Positions 17,601 through 26,766 of a DNA stretch of 64,000 nt are shown here, piece after piece. Both the position numbers and the translations under genes were made by a program. Numbering within the stretch: position 1 is the first letter of the stretch; every line of letters begins with the position of its first letter. Below the pieces are notes generated by a model that searched no databases, was not told where the DNA came from, and saw only the letters and a list, made by a program, of their open reading frames with translations. The stretch lies in NCBI GenBank assembly GCA_963711095.1, contig CAVQCX010000038.1, forward strand, positions 186,001 through 250,000, read 5' to 3'. The DNA is from CAVQCX01 sp963711095 (GTDB lineage Bacteria; Pseudomonadota; Gammaproteobacteria; Chromatiales; Chromatiaceae).

Positions 17601-18964
17601 TGAGCACCTCCAGGCATCCGCTGGCCGATCCAGGCATCAAGACGCTCATCGTCGGGCTGGGCAAGACCGGGCTGTCCTGCGCGCGCTTTCTGCGTGCTCG
17701 CGGCGTGCCCCTGGCGGTGACCGACAGCCGCCCCCAGCCGCCCGGGCTGGAGGCGCTGCGCACCGAGATGCCGGACGTTGCCTTGTTCCTGGGCGGCTTC
17801 CACCCGGATGCCTTCGAGGCGGCCGGCTCGCTGGTGCTGAGTCCCGGCGTGAGCCTGAGCGAGCCGTTGGTGGCCAAAGCCCGGGCGCGCGGGGTGCCCG
17901 TGGTCGGGGACATCGAGCTGTTCGCCCGCGCGGCCCGGGCCCCGGTGGCAGCGATCACCGGCTCGAACGGCAAGAGCACCGTCACCAGCCTGCTCGGCCA
18001 GATGGCGCGGCGCGCCGGGTTGAGCGTAGCGGTCGGTGGCAACCTCGGTGAGCCGGCCCTCGAGCTGCTGGACGATCGGGTGCAGCTGTATGTGCTGGAG
18101 CTCTCCAGCTTCCAGCTGGAGACCACGGTCTCCTTGGCGCCGGAGGTGGCTGTGGTGCTCAACCTCAGCGCCGACCACATGGACCGTTACGGCTCCCTGC
18201 AGGCCTACGCCGAGGCCAAGGCCCGGATCTTTCGTGGTGCCCGCTGCGGGGTGGTCAATCTCGATGATCCCGCTGTGCTGGCCATGGCCGCAGGGCTCTC
18301 CGAACGCCTGGGCTTCACCCTGGGTGAGCCGGGCGGCCAGGATCTCGGCATTCGGGAGCGTGACGGCGGGCCCTGGCTGTGCCGGGGCGCCGAGCCCCTG
18401 ATGGCGGTCTCCGAGCTGGGTATCCAGGGCCGGCACAACTGCGCCAACGCCCTGGCGGCGCTGGCCCTGGGTATGGGTCTGGGGCTTGCCACAGCGCCTA
18501 TGCTCGAGGCCCTGCGCAGCTTCCCGGGCCTCGCCCACCGCACCGAGCTGGTCGGCGAGCGCGCCGGCGTACGCTGGTACAACGATTCCAAGGGCACCAA
18601 CGTGGGCGCCTGCATCGCCGCCCTGGAGGGCCTCTGTCCGGCCGGGGGCGGGCGCATCGTCCTGATCGCGGGCGGCGACGGCAAGGGCGCGGATTTCTCC
18701 GCGCTGCGACCGGCCGTGCAGCGCACCGCACGTGCCCTGGTGCTGATCGGGCGGGACGCCCCGTTGATTGAGCGCGCCCTGGAGGGGGCAGCCCCGATGT
18801 GGCGTGCCGCCACGTTGGAGCAGGCGGTTAGTCTGGCCGGTGCCCAGGCGCGCCCCGGCGACCTGGTGCTGCTGTCGCCGGCCTGCGCGAGCTTCGACAT
18901 GTTCCGCAACTACGAGCACCGCGGCGAAGTGTTCACCCAGGCGGTGCGGAGGCTGGTCGGATGA
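17600..18964 (+). CDS. murD: UDP-MurNAc-L-alanine:D-glutamate ligase MurD
   Basis: MurD adds D-Glu as the second residue of the stem peptide. The protein (454 residues from ATG 17600) has an N-terminal Rossmann part (TLIVGLGKTGLSCARFL), the ATP loop AITGSNGKSTVTSLLG, LELSSFQLE, NLSADHMDRYG and VRWYNDSKGTNVGAC. ATG 17600 shares one base with the mraY stop; TTG 17597 immediately before it is in frame but less likely. Confidence 0.96.
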   Translation: MSTSRHPLADPGIKTLIVGLGKTGLSCARFLRARGVPLAVTDSRPQPPGLEALRTEMPDVALFLGGFHPDAFEAAGSLVLSPGVSLSEPLVAKARARGVPVVGDIELFARAARAPVAAITGSNGKSTVTSLLGQMARRAGLSVAVGGNLGEPALELLDDRVQLYVLELSSFQLETTVSLAPEVAVVLNLSADHMDRYGSLQAYAEAKARIFRGARCGVVNLDDPAVLAMAAGLSERLGFTLGEPGGQDLGIRERDGGPWLCRGAEPLMAVSELGIQGRHNCANALAALALGMGLGLATAPMLEALRSFPGLAHRTELVGERAGVRWYNDSKGTNVGACIAALEGLCPAGGGRIVLIAGGDGKGADFSALRPAVQRTARALVLIGRDAPLIERALEGAAPMWRAATLEQAVSLAGAQARPGDLVLLSPACASFDMFRNYEHRGEVFTQAVRRLVG

Positions 18965-20148
18965 CCGCCGTGAGCAAGACGACCCAGGCGACCGCGGGCA
19001 CGCGGCGCGTGCGCATCCCGGTCATCGATTACGCGTTGCTGGTGGCTGTGCTGGGACTGCTCGGCTTCGGACTGGTGATGGTCGCCTCAGCTTCGCTGCA
19101 CAAGATCGCCGGCGACCCCTTCCACTATGTGCTGCGCCACTTGCTGGCGCTCTGCCTGGGGCTGGCCGGCGGGGCGATGGTGGCCCAGCTGCCGCTTGCA
19201 GTCTGGCGGCGCGGCGGCACCCTGCTGTATTTCTTCGGCGTGCTGCTGCTCGCCCTGGTGCTGGTCCCGGGGGTCGGGCGCGAGGTCAACGGGGCAACCC
19301 GCTGGATCCCGCTCGGGCCGCTGAATTTTCAGAGCTCGGAGCTGATGAAGCTGTTCGCGGTGATCTATATCGCGGGCTACATCGAGCGGCGCCGCGACGA
19401 GGTGGCGAGAAGCGTGTGGGGCTTCGTCAAGCCCATGGCGCTGCTCTCCATCGCCTGTCTGCTGATGCTCCTGCAGCCCGATTTCGGCACCACCGCCGTG
19501 CTCGTTATGACGGCTCTGGGGATGCTGTTCCTGGCTGGGGTACCGCTCCGGCAGTTCATGATCCTGATCCTGCTCGCCGCTGGCACGCTGGTCACGCTGG
19601 TACTGGTCTCCCCCTACCGGCTCGCTCGGGTGACCGCCTTTCTCGATCCCTGGGCAGACGCCCAAAACACCGGTTACCAGCTCGCCCAGGCGCTGATCGC
19701 CTTCGGCCGCGGGCATTGGGTCGGCGTGGGGCTGGGCAGCGGCATCCAGAAGCAGTTCTATCTACCCGAGGCACATACCGACTTCCTGATGGCGGTGGTC
19801 GGTGAGGAGCTCGGTCTGCTGGGCAGCCTGGCGGTGATCGCGGTGTTTGCGTTCATCACCTGGCGGGCCTTCGCCATAGGGGCGCTCGCCGAGCGCCTCG
19901 GACAGCGCTTCAGCGCCTTCGTGGCCTACGGGCTTGGCCTGGGCGTGGGCCTGCAGGCGTTCATCAATATCGGCGTCAACGTGGGTCTGCTGCCCACCAA
20001 GGGTTTGACGTTGCCTTTCATGAGCTACGGCGGCAACAGCATCATTGTGGCCTGCCTGGTCGCGGCCATCCTGCTGCGCATCGATTACGAAAATCGTCGG
20101 CGGCTCTCCGATCCTTCCAGGGAGGCCGATCCATGGCAGCGCGGGTGA
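18961..20148 (+). CDS. ftsW: Septal peptidoglycan glycosyltransferase FtsW
   Basis: FtsW is a SEDS-family polymerase working with FtsI at the septum. The 395-residue protein has ten hydrophobic spans. Signatures include NGATRWIPLGPLNFQSSEL, the region around LQPDFGTTAV, and FLMAVVGEELGLLG, and it closes with GLLPTKGLTLPFMSYGGNS. It overlaps murD by ATGA and murG by 16 bases. Confidence 0.96.
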   Translation: MTAVSKTTQATAGTRRVRIPVIDYALLVAVLGLLGFGLVMVASASLHKIAGDPFHYVLRHLLALCLGLAGGAMVAQLPLAVWRRGGTLLYFFGVLLLALVLVPGVGREVNGATRWIPLGPLNFQSSELMKLFAVIYIAGYIERRRDEVARSVWGFVKPMALLSIACLLMLLQPDFGTTAVLVMTALGMLFLAGVPLRQFMILILLAAGTLVTLVLVSPYRLARVTAFLDPWADAQNTGYQLAQALIAFGRGHWVGVGLGSGIQKQFYLPEAHTDFLMAVVGEELGLLGSLAVIAVFAFITWRAFAIGALAERLGQRFSAFVAYGLGLGVGLQAFINIGVNVGLLPTKGLTLPFMSYGGNSIIVACLVAAILLRIDYENRRRLSDPSREADPWQRG

Positions 20149-21209
20149 TGGTCATGGCCGGCGGTACGGGTGGGCACGTGTTTCCCGCCCTGGCTGTGGC
20201 CGAGCGCCTGCGAGAGCTCGGGGCCGAGCCGTTCTGGCTCGGCACTCGCCAGGGTTTGGAGGCGCGGGTGGCCCCCGCGGCAGGCTTTGAGGTCGAGTGG
20301 ATCGATGTACACGGCCTGCGCGGCAGGGGTGCTTTCGGCTGGCTGTCCGCCCCCCTGGATCTGGGACGTGCGCTCGTCCAGGCGCTGCGGGTGCTGCGCC
20401 GGCGCCGCCCCGATGTCGTACTCGGGCTGGGCGGCTTTGTCAGCGGGCCTGGCGGCCTGGCGGCCCGGCTGCTGGGGATCCCTCTGGTGATCCACGAGCA
20501 AAACGCCGTGCCTGGGCTGACCAACCGCTGGCTGGCGCATTGGGCGACGCGGGTGCTGGAGGCCTTCCCTGACAGCTTTCCCGCCGCGCGGCACGCCCGC
20601 GAGACCGGCAATCCGGTGCGTGCGCCGATAGCGGGTCTGGCCGCGCCGGCGCCGCGTCTGGCGGGCCGCGAGGGGCCGCCGCGCCTGCTGGTGCTGGGTG
20701 GCTCGCTGGGGGCCCAGGCCTTGAACCAGACCTTGCCCAAGGCACTTGCGCGGCTGGCGGTCGGGTCCCGCCCGCGGGTGCGTCACCAGGCAGGGCGCGG
20801 CAAGGCGCAATCCACCCAGGCCGATTACCACCAAGCCGGGGTCGATGCCGAGGTCGTCGAGTTCGTCGAGGATATGGCCGAGGCCTACGGCTGGGCCGAT
20901 CTGGTGGTTTGTCGCGCCGGGGCGCTCACCATCGCGGAGCTGGCGGCCGCCGGGCTGGGTGCGATCCTGGTGCCTTATCCCCATGCCGCCGACGATCACC
21001 AGCGCGCCAATGCCCTGTTTCTAAGCGCTGCAGGAGCGGCCGAGCTGATCATCCAGTCCGAGCTTACTCCCGAGCGCTTGGGCGACCGGCTCTCGGTTTT
21101 GCTCGGCGATCGCCGACGGCTGCTGGCAATGGCGCTGGCGGCCCGCGCCAAGGCGCGCCCGCGGGCGACCGAGGCTGTCGCGGATGCCTGTCTGGAGGCG
21201 CGCCGATGA
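20133..21209 (+). CDS. murG: UDP-GlcNAc:lipid I GlcNAc transferase MurG
   Basis: MurG converts lipid I to lipid II on the inner face of the membrane. The 358-residue GT-B enzyme begins with the G-loop MAGGTGGHVFPALAVA, has VLGLGGFVSGPGGLAARLL, IHEQNAVPGLTNRWL, LVLGGSLGAQALN and the donor-site segment CRAGALTIAELAAAGLG followed by PHAADDHQ. It begins inside the end of ftsW and overlaps murC by ATGA. Confidence 0.96.
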   Translation: MAARVMVMAGGTGGHVFPALAVAERLRELGAEPFWLGTRQGLEARVAPAAGFEVEWIDVHGLRGRGAFGWLSAPLDLGRALVQALRVLRRRRPDVVLGLGGFVSGPGGLAARLLGIPLVIHEQNAVPGLTNRWLAHWATRVLEAFPDSFPAARHARETGNPVRAPIAGLAAPAPRLAGREGPPRLLVLGGSLGAQALNQTLPKALARLAVGSRPRVRHQAGRGKAQSTQADYHQAGVDAEVVEFVEDMAEAYGWADLVVCRAGALTIAELAAAGLGAILVPYPHAADDHQRANALFLSAAGAAELIIQSELTPERLGDRLSVLLGDRRRLLAMALAARAKARPRATEAVADACLEARR

Positions 21210-22660
21210 GCGCGGCCGGCGACCAGCAGGGGCGTGCCCGAGTGGGCCGGATGGGGCGCATCCGGCACATCCACTTCGTCGGGATCGGCGGGGCTGGCAT
21301 GAGCGGTATCGCCGAGGTTCTGCTCAACCTCGGGTACCAGGTCTCCGGCTCCGACCTCAAGGACAGCGCGACCACTCGGCGCCTGGCGGCCCTGGGTGCC
21401 CGGGTGCAGGTCGGCCACGATGCCGGGCATGTGCGCGACTGCGACGTCGTCGTGGTGTCCAGCGCAGTCGCTTCCGACAATCCCGAAGTGGTGGCTGCCC
21501 GTACCCTGCGGGTTCCGGTGGTGCCCCGGGCCGAAATGCTGGCAGAGCTGATGCGCTTCCGCTTCGGCATCGCCGTGGCGGGGACCCACGGCAAGACCAC
21601 GACCACCAGCCTGGTGACCTCGCTGCTCACCGAGGGCGGGCTGGACCCGACCTTCGTGATCGGCGGACGCCTGAACAGCGCGGGCTCCAACGCGCGCCTG
21701 GGCGAAAGCCATCTTCTGGTGGCCGAGGCCGACGAGAGCGACGCGTCTTTCCTGATCTTGCAGCCGATGCTGTCGGTGGTTACCAACGTCGACGCTGATC
21801 ATATGGTGACCTACGGCGGAGACTTCGGACGTCTGCGCGCCACCTTCCTTGAGTTTCTCCATCACCTGCCCTTTTACGGGCTGGCGGTGCTCTGCATCGA
21901 CGACCCGGTGATCCGCGGACTCCTGCCCGAGGTCACCCGCTCGGTGACCAGCTACGGGATCGATCCGGCCGCGGACGTACGGGCCGAGGCGGTGAGCCCG
22001 TCGGGGCTGCGCACCCGCTTTCGGGTCCGCCAACGCGGCTTCGAGCCCCTGGATGTGCTGCTCAATCTGCCGGGTCGGCACAACGTGCTGAATGCCCTGG
22101 CGGCGGTGGCTGTGGCCCGGGAGCTGGGTGTGGGGGAAGAGGCGATCAGGCGGGGGCTGGCCGGCTTCCAGGGGATAGGCCGGCGGTTCAATGCGGTGGA
22201 ATGCGGCCGCCCGGATGGCGAGGTCATGCTCGTGGATGACTACGCGCACCATCCCCGGGAGCTCGCCGCGACCGTGGATGCGATCCGCGAGGGCTGGCCC
22301 GGGCGCCGCCTGCTGCTGGCCTTCCAGCCCCACCGCTACACCCGCACCCAGGAACAGTTCGACGACTTCGTGCAGGTGCTCTCGCGCGCCGACGTGCTGG
22401 TGCTGACGGAGGTATATGCGGCCGGTGAGGCCCCGATTCCGGGGGCCGACGGGCGTGATCTGGCCAGAGCCATCCGGGCGCGTGGGCAGGTCGAGCCGGT
22501 CTTCGTCGCCCCGGTCGGGGACCTTCCCGGGGTGCTCGACGGGCTGCTCGAGCCCGGGGACATCCTGCTGACGGCCGGCGCGGGGGACATCGGGGTGATC
22601 GCGGCCAGACTGCCAGAGTTGGTGTGCGAAAGGCGTCGGGAAAGGGGGGAGAGCCGATGA
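21206..22660 (+). CDS. murC: UDP-MurNAc:L-alanine ligase MurC
   Basis: MurC adds L-Ala, the first stem-peptide residue. The 484-residue protein has HFVGIGGAGMSGIAEVL, VSGSDLKDSATT, the ATP loop VAGTHGKTTTTSLV, EADESDASFL, NVDADHM and VDDYAHHPRELAAT. ATG 21206 overlaps the murG stop. A longer upstream frame exists but lies within murG and lacks family similarity. Its stop overlaps the start of a small ORF instead of murB. Confidence 0.96.
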   Translation: MSAAGDQQGRARVGRMGRIRHIHFVGIGGAGMSGIAEVLLNLGYQVSGSDLKDSATTRRLAALGARVQVGHDAGHVRDCDVVVVSSAVASDNPEVVAARTLRVPVVPRAEMLAELMRFRFGIAVAGTHGKTTTTSLVTSLLTEGGLDPTFVIGGRLNSAGSNARLGESHLLVAEADESDASFLILQPMLSVVTNVDADHMVTYGGDFGRLRATFLEFLHHLPFYGLAVLCIDDPVIRGLLPEVTRSVTSYGIDPAADVRAEAVSPSGLRTRFRVRQRGFEPLDVLLNLPGRHNVLNALAAVAVARELGVGEEAIRRGLAGFQGIGRRFNAVECGRPDGEVMLVDDYAHHPRELAATVDAIREGWPGRRLLLAFQPHRYTRTQEQFDDFVQVLSRADVLVLTEVYAAGEAPIPGADGRDLARAIRARGQVEPVFVAPVGDLPGVLDGLLEPGDILLTAGAGDIGVIAARLPELVCERRRERGESR

Positions 22661-22812
22661 ACAGACGTTTGCAGATGGGCTGCGGGGAGTCTTTGCGCAA
22701 CCTCGCTCAGCGAAACGGCACGCGCGAGCTCAAGGCCGGACGCCCCAACGCCGGGCGTGGCACGGCGGAGCAGCCAGTGTGTCCGCGCAAGCGCGCGGGA
22801 CGGCGCGGATGA
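22657..22812 (+). CDS. Small basic ORF between murC and murB (51 residues, unknown)
   Basis: The frame starts at ATG 22657, overlapping the murC stop (ATGA), and ends in TGA 22810-22812, which overlaps ATG 22809 of murB (again ATGA). AAAGGGGGGAGAG just upstream is a strong ribosome site. The product is very basic, with Cys at about 9 and 42, no signal peptide and no membrane span. I recognise no family. It could be a real translation-coupled peptide, or just a coupling leader that carries ribosomes from murC to murB; in E. coli murC is followed directly by ddlB. Confidence 0.45.
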   Translation: MNRRLQMGCGESLRNLAQRNGTRELKAGRPNAGRGTAEQPVCPRKRAGRRG

Positions 22813-23708
22813 TAGCGATGGCCGAGACCCGCAGATTGCGCGGCGAGATGCGGCTCGGCGAGTCCATGGCCGGCTACACCAGCTGGCGGGCGGGCGGTCC
22901 GGCGGCACGCCTCTACAGACCTGCGGACGCGGCCGATCTGGCCGCATTCCTGGCCGGCCTTCCCGAGGATGAGGCGCTGCTCTGGGTCGGCCTCGGCAGC
23001 AACTTGCTGGTACGCGACGGCGGCTTCCGGGGCACCGTGGTGCTCACCCAGGGGCGCCTCACCGGCCTGCAGCGGCTGGACGGTGCCCGGGTGCGGGCCG
23101 AGTCGGGCGTCGCCTGCGCCAAGGTCGCCCGGTTCGCGGCGCATCAAGGCCTGTGCGGGGTGGAATTTCTCGCCGGGATCCCGGGCACCCTGGGCGGGGC
23201 CCTGGCGATGAATGCGGGCGCTTTCGGCGGGGAGACCTGGCAGCGCGTCGTGGAGGTCGAGACCCTCGATCGGCGCGGCCAGCTTCACCGGCGCCTGCCT
23301 GGGGACTTCCGGATCGGCTATCGCGAGGTCCGCGGTGCGCCGGATGAATGGTTCTTTTCGGCGAGCCTGGCCCTGGAGCCTGGGGACACGCAGGCGGGCC
23401 AGGCACGCATTCGCAGCCTGCTGGAGCGTCGCGCCCAGACTCAGCCGACCAGCCAGGCGAGCTGCGGGTCGGTGTTCAGGAACCCGCCGGGGGATCATGC
23501 CGCGCGGCTGATCGAGGCGGCGGGTCTGAAGGGCAGCTGTATCGGCGCGGCCTGCGTTTCGACCAAGCACGCCAATTTCATTATCAACACGGGCGATGCG
23601 AGTGCTGCGGACATCGAGCGGCTGATCGAGCGGGTACGCGAGACGGTGGAGCGGGCGAGCGGCATTCGCTTGTGCACCGAGGTGCACATAGTCGGCGAGG
23701 TGGACTGA
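22809..23708 (+). CDS. murB: UDP-N-acetylenolpyruvoylglucosamine reductase MurB
   Basis: MurB reduces the enolpyruvyl group with NADPH and FAD to make UDP-MurNAc. The protein (299 residues from ATG 22809) has YTSWRAGGPAARLY, GLGSNLLVRDGGFRG, EFLAGIPGTLGGALAMNAG, CGSVFRNPPGDHAARLIE and the C-terminal SxKHANFI segment. Starts at GTG 22779 (with GGAG eight bases before) or ATG 22818 are possible alternatives. It lies 3' of the small ORF and is followed by ddl. Confidence 0.95.
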   Translation: MIAMAETRRLRGEMRLGESMAGYTSWRAGGPAARLYRPADAADLAAFLAGLPEDEALLWVGLGSNLLVRDGGFRGTVVLTQGRLTGLQRLDGARVRAESGVACAKVARFAAHQGLCGVEFLAGIPGTLGGALAMNAGAFGGETWQRVVEVETLDRRGQLHRRLPGDFRIGYREVRGAPDEWFFSASLALEPGDTQAGQARIRSLLERRAQTQPTSQASCGSVFRNPPGDHAARLIEAAGLKGSCIGAACVSTKHANFIINTGDASAADIERLIERVRETVERASGIRLCTEVHIVGEVD

Positions 23709-23711
23709 TCG

Positions 23712-24635
23712 ATGACGACTCAGGCGGCGGATTTCGGCAGGGTGGCGGTGCTGATGGGCGGCCGCTCGGCGGAGCGCGAGATCTCGCTCAAGAGCGGTAC
23801 CGCGGTGCTGGAGGCGCTGCTGCGCCGGGGCGTGGATGCCAGCGCGCTAGACGTCGGGGCGGACGTCCTGGCGCGTCTGGACGAAGGTCGCTTCGACCGC
23901 GCCTTCCTGATCCTGCACGGGCGCGGTGGCGAGGACGGCACCATCCAGGGTGCCCTGGAGCTGCTCGGGCTGCCCTATACCGGCAGCGGAGTCATGGCGT
24001 CGGCCATCGGCATGGACAAGTACCGCAGCAAGCTGGTCTGGCGTGGCTGCGGCCTGCCTACCCCGGAGCTCGTCATGCTCAGGTCGGCCACGGAGCTGGC
24101 TGACGCCGATGCCCTGGGCTACCCCCTGATCGTCAAGCCCGCCCACGAGGGCTCCAGCATCGGTATGACCAAGGTTGGTGGTCCGGATGGGCTCGAGGCG
24201 GCCTGGCAAGCGGCGAGCGGTTACGACGCCGAGGTTCTGGCCGAGCGCTGGGTCGTGGGCACCGAGCTGACCTGCGCGGTGCTGGTAGACCAGGCGCTGC
24301 CGCTGATCCGCCTGGAGACGCCGCATGCCTTCTACGACTACCAGGCCAAATATTTCGCGACCACTACCCGCTACCACTGTCCGAGCGGCCTGGTCCCGGA
24401 GATCGAGCGGCAGATCCAGGGCCTCGCTTTGGCGGCCTTCGAGGCGGTTGGGGCGCGCGGCTGGGGGCGGGTGGACATCATGCTCGATGAGGCGTCCCAG
24501 CCTTGGCTCATCGAGATCAATACAGCGCCCGGGATGACTGACCACAGTCTGGTGCCGATGGCCGCCCGGGCGCGGGGTATCGCATTCGACGAGCTGGTCT
24601 GGCGGATCCTGGAAGACAGCCTGGGGAGGACCTGA
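23712..24635 (+). CDS. ddl: D-alanine:D-alanine ligase
   Basis: Ddl makes the D-Ala-D-Ala used by MurF. The 307-residue ATP-grasp protein has VLMGGRSAEREISLKSG, LHGRGGEDGTIQGALEL, YTGSGVMASAIGMDK, KPAHEGSSIGM, and the metal site EINTAPGMTDHSLVP. It begins three bases after murB. The Tyr/Phe-type specificity region is consistent with a D-Ala-D-Ala rather than D-Ala-D-Lac ligase, but this was not examined residue by residue. Confidence 0.96.
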   Translation: MTTQAADFGRVAVLMGGRSAEREISLKSGTAVLEALLRRGVDASALDVGADVLARLDEGRFDRAFLILHGRGGEDGTIQGALELLGLPYTGSGVMASAIGMDKYRSKLVWRGCGLPTPELVMLRSATELADADALGYPLIVKPAHEGSSIGMTKVGGPDGLEAAWQAASGYDAEVLAERWVVGTELTCAVLVDQALPLIRLETPHAFYDYQAKYFATTTRYHCPSGLVPEIERQIQGLALAAFEAVGARGWGRVDIMLDEASQPWLIEINTAPGMTDHSLVPMAARARGIAFDELVWRILEDSLGRT

Positions 24636-24636
24636 G

Positions 24637-25449
24637 GTGGCGGATGCGAGGGGCAAAGGGTCCGAGCAGCGCGTACACCGCGCGTGGCAGCGTCTGTTGC
24701 TGCGCGGGGGCCTGCTGGCCGCGCTCGTCGGCGCCCTGGTGCTCGGCCCCCGAGGGCTCGAAGGCCAGCTGGATGCCGAGCTATTTCCGCTGCGGGTGGT
24801 GCGCATCACCGGCGAGCTGCGGCACATGGACCGCAGCGCACTCGAGCGCGCCGTGGCGGGGGTGGCGCGGGGCGGGTTCTTCTCGGTGGACGTGGACCGG
24901 GTGCGTGCTGCGGCCCAAGCCCTGCCCTGGGTCGAAACAGTGCGCGTCCGACGGGTCTGGCCAGACACCCTCGCCCTGAGCGTCGAGGAGCGCGAGCCCC
25001 TGGGCCACTGGAACGACAAGCAGCTGGTGAGCCTGCGCGGAGATGTCTTTCAGCCTGCGCCCGAGGACCCGCTGGCGCCCGATCTGCCCTGGCTCGGGGG
25101 TCCCGAAGGCAGCGCCAAGACCGTGGTGGACACCTATCGATCGATCCAGACACGGCTCGACTCCCAGGGCATGCGTATCGACCGTCTGACCCTGACCGCC
25201 CGCGAGGACTGGTCTGCGCAGCTCTCCGACGGGACCCTGGTGCTGTTCGGGACCGAGCACCTGGCGGCGCGGGTCGAGACCTTTCTGCGCGTCTATCCGC
25301 TGCTGCGCTCCGCCGGGGAGGGGCGCGTCAAGCGGGTGGATCTGCGTTACGACAACGGCGTGGCGGTGCTGCGTGTGCCGACCGAGCCGGCCCCGCCAGG
25401 CCGCGGTGATGGCGGGCCGGCCTCCGGGTCGGCGGCGGCGCCGGCGTAG
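24637..25449 (+). CDS. ftsQ: Cell division protein FtsQ
   Basis: FtsQ is a bitopic divisome scaffold that binds FtsL/FtsB. The 270-residue protein has a basic cytoplasmic start, one membrane span at about residues 22-40, a POTRA domain (LRVVRITGELRHMDRSAL through WVETVRVRRVWPDTL) and a beta domain ending RVKRVDLRYDNGVAVL. The C-terminus is a Pro/Gly/Ala tail. GTG 24637 is behind GGGGAGGA, one base after the ddl stop. Confidence 0.94.
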   Translation: MADARGKGSEQRVHRAWQRLLLRGGLLAALVGALVLGPRGLEGQLDAELFPLRVVRITGELRHMDRSALERAVAGVARGGFFSVDVDRVRAAAQALPWVETVRVRRVWPDTLALSVEEREPLGHWNDKQLVSLRGDVFQPAPEDPLAPDLPWLGGPEGSAKTVVDTYRSIQTRLDSQGMRIDRLTLTAREDWSAQLSDGTLVLFGTEHLAARVETFLRVYPLLRSAGEGRVKRVDLRYDNGVAVLRVPTEPAPPGRGDGGPASGSAAAPA

Positions 25450-25464
25450 AGGGGAATCAGGCGA

Positions 25465-26700
25465 ATGACCAAGCGAAGCGAGAAGAACCTGATTGTCGGC
25501 CTCGACATCGGCACCTCGAAGGTGGTCGCAATCGTCGGCGAGATCAAGGTCGATGGTGACATCGAGATCGTGGGCATAGGCTCGCACCCGTCGCGCGGCC
25601 TCAAGAAAGGCGTGGTGGTGAACATCGAGTCCACCGTGCAGTCGATCCAGCGGGCGGTGGAGGAGGCCGAGCTGATGGCCGGCTGCCAGATCCACTCGGT
25701 GCATGCCGGGATCGCCGGCAGCCATATCCGCAGCCTCAACTCCCACGGCATAGTCCCGATCAAGGACCGGGAGGTGACGCCGGGGGACGTGGACCGCGTG
25801 ATCGACGCTGCCCGCGCCGTGGCCATTCCCGCGGATCAGAAGATCCTGCACATCCTTCCGCAGGAATTCATCATCGACAACCAGGACGGAATTCGCGAGC
25901 CGGTCGGAATGTCCGGAGTGCGCCTGGAGGCCCGGGTCCACATGGTGACCGGCGCGGTCAGCGCCGCCCAGAACATCGTCAAGTGCGTGCGTCGTTGCGG
26001 CCTGGAGGTCGACGACCTGATCCTCGAGCAGATCGCCTCCAGCTACTCGGTGCTCTCCGACGACGAGAAGGAGCTGGGGGTCTGCCTGGTAGACATAGGT
26101 GGCGGGACCACGGACATCGCCGTGTTCACCGACGGCTCCGTGCGGCACACGGCGGTGATCCCGATCGCCGGGGACCAGGTTACCAACGACATTGCGGTGG
26201 CGCTTCGCACGCCGACCCAGCACGCCGAAGAGATCAAGATCAGGTACGCCTGCGCGCTCACCCAGCTGGCGGCGGCCGAGGAGACCATTGAGGTCCCCAG
26301 CATCGGCAAGCGAGCGGCCCGGCGGCTGAGCCGCCAGACCCTGGCCGAGGTGGTGGAGCCCCGTTACGAGGAGCTGCTGAGCCTGGTCCAGGGGGAGCTG
26401 CGCCGCAGCGGGTTTGAGGACCTGATCGCCGGCGGGGTGGTCCTGACCGGGGGCAGCGCCAAGATGGAGGGACTGGTCGAGCTGGCCGAAGAGGTGTTTC
26501 ACATGCCGGTGCGACTGGGGGTGCCCCAGTACGTGACCGGGCTGGTCGACGTGGTGCGCAACCCGATCTACGCCACCGGGGTCGGATTGCTGCTGTTCGG
26601 ATGTCGCAACCGCACGGGGCAGGTCCCGGAGCTGCCGAGCGGGCGCGGCATGAGGTCGGTGTGGGAGCGCATGAAGAGCTGGTTCCAGGGCAATTTCTAG
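25465..26700 (+). CDS. ftsA: Cell division protein FtsA
   Basis: FtsA is an actin-fold protein that anchors FtsZ filaments to the membrane. The 411-residue protein has LIVGLDIGTSKVVAIVGE, the 1C domain following it, CLVDIGGGTTDIAVF, GVVLTGGSAKMEGLVELA, and a C-terminal amphipathic helix, SVWERMKSWFQGNF, for membrane binding. It has its own ribosome site (AGAGGGGAA) 15 bases after ftsQ. Confidence 0.97.
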   Translation: MTKRSEKNLIVGLDIGTSKVVAIVGEIKVDGDIEIVGIGSHPSRGLKKGVVVNIESTVQSIQRAVEEAELMAGCQIHSVHAGIAGSHIRSLNSHGIVPIKDREVTPGDVDRVIDAARAVAIPADQKILHILPQEFIIDNQDGIREPVGMSGVRLEARVHMVTGAVSAAQNIVKCVRRCGLEVDDLILEQIASSYSVLSDDEKELGVCLVDIGGGTTDIAVFTDGSVRHTAVIPIAGDQVTNDIAVALRTPTQHAEEIKIRYACALTQLAAAEETIEVPSIGKRAARRLSRQTLAEVVEPRYEELLSLVQGELRRSGFEDLIAGGVVLTGGSAKMEGLVELAEEVFHMPVRLGVPQYVTGLVDVVRNPIYATGVGLLLFGCRNRTGQVPELPSGRGMRSVWERMKSWFQGNF

Positions 26701-26766
26701 GTATTCCCAGGGCTGACCCGGCGTGCGGTCGGGCGGCGGCGCAACAACAGAGTGGAGGATCGAGAC

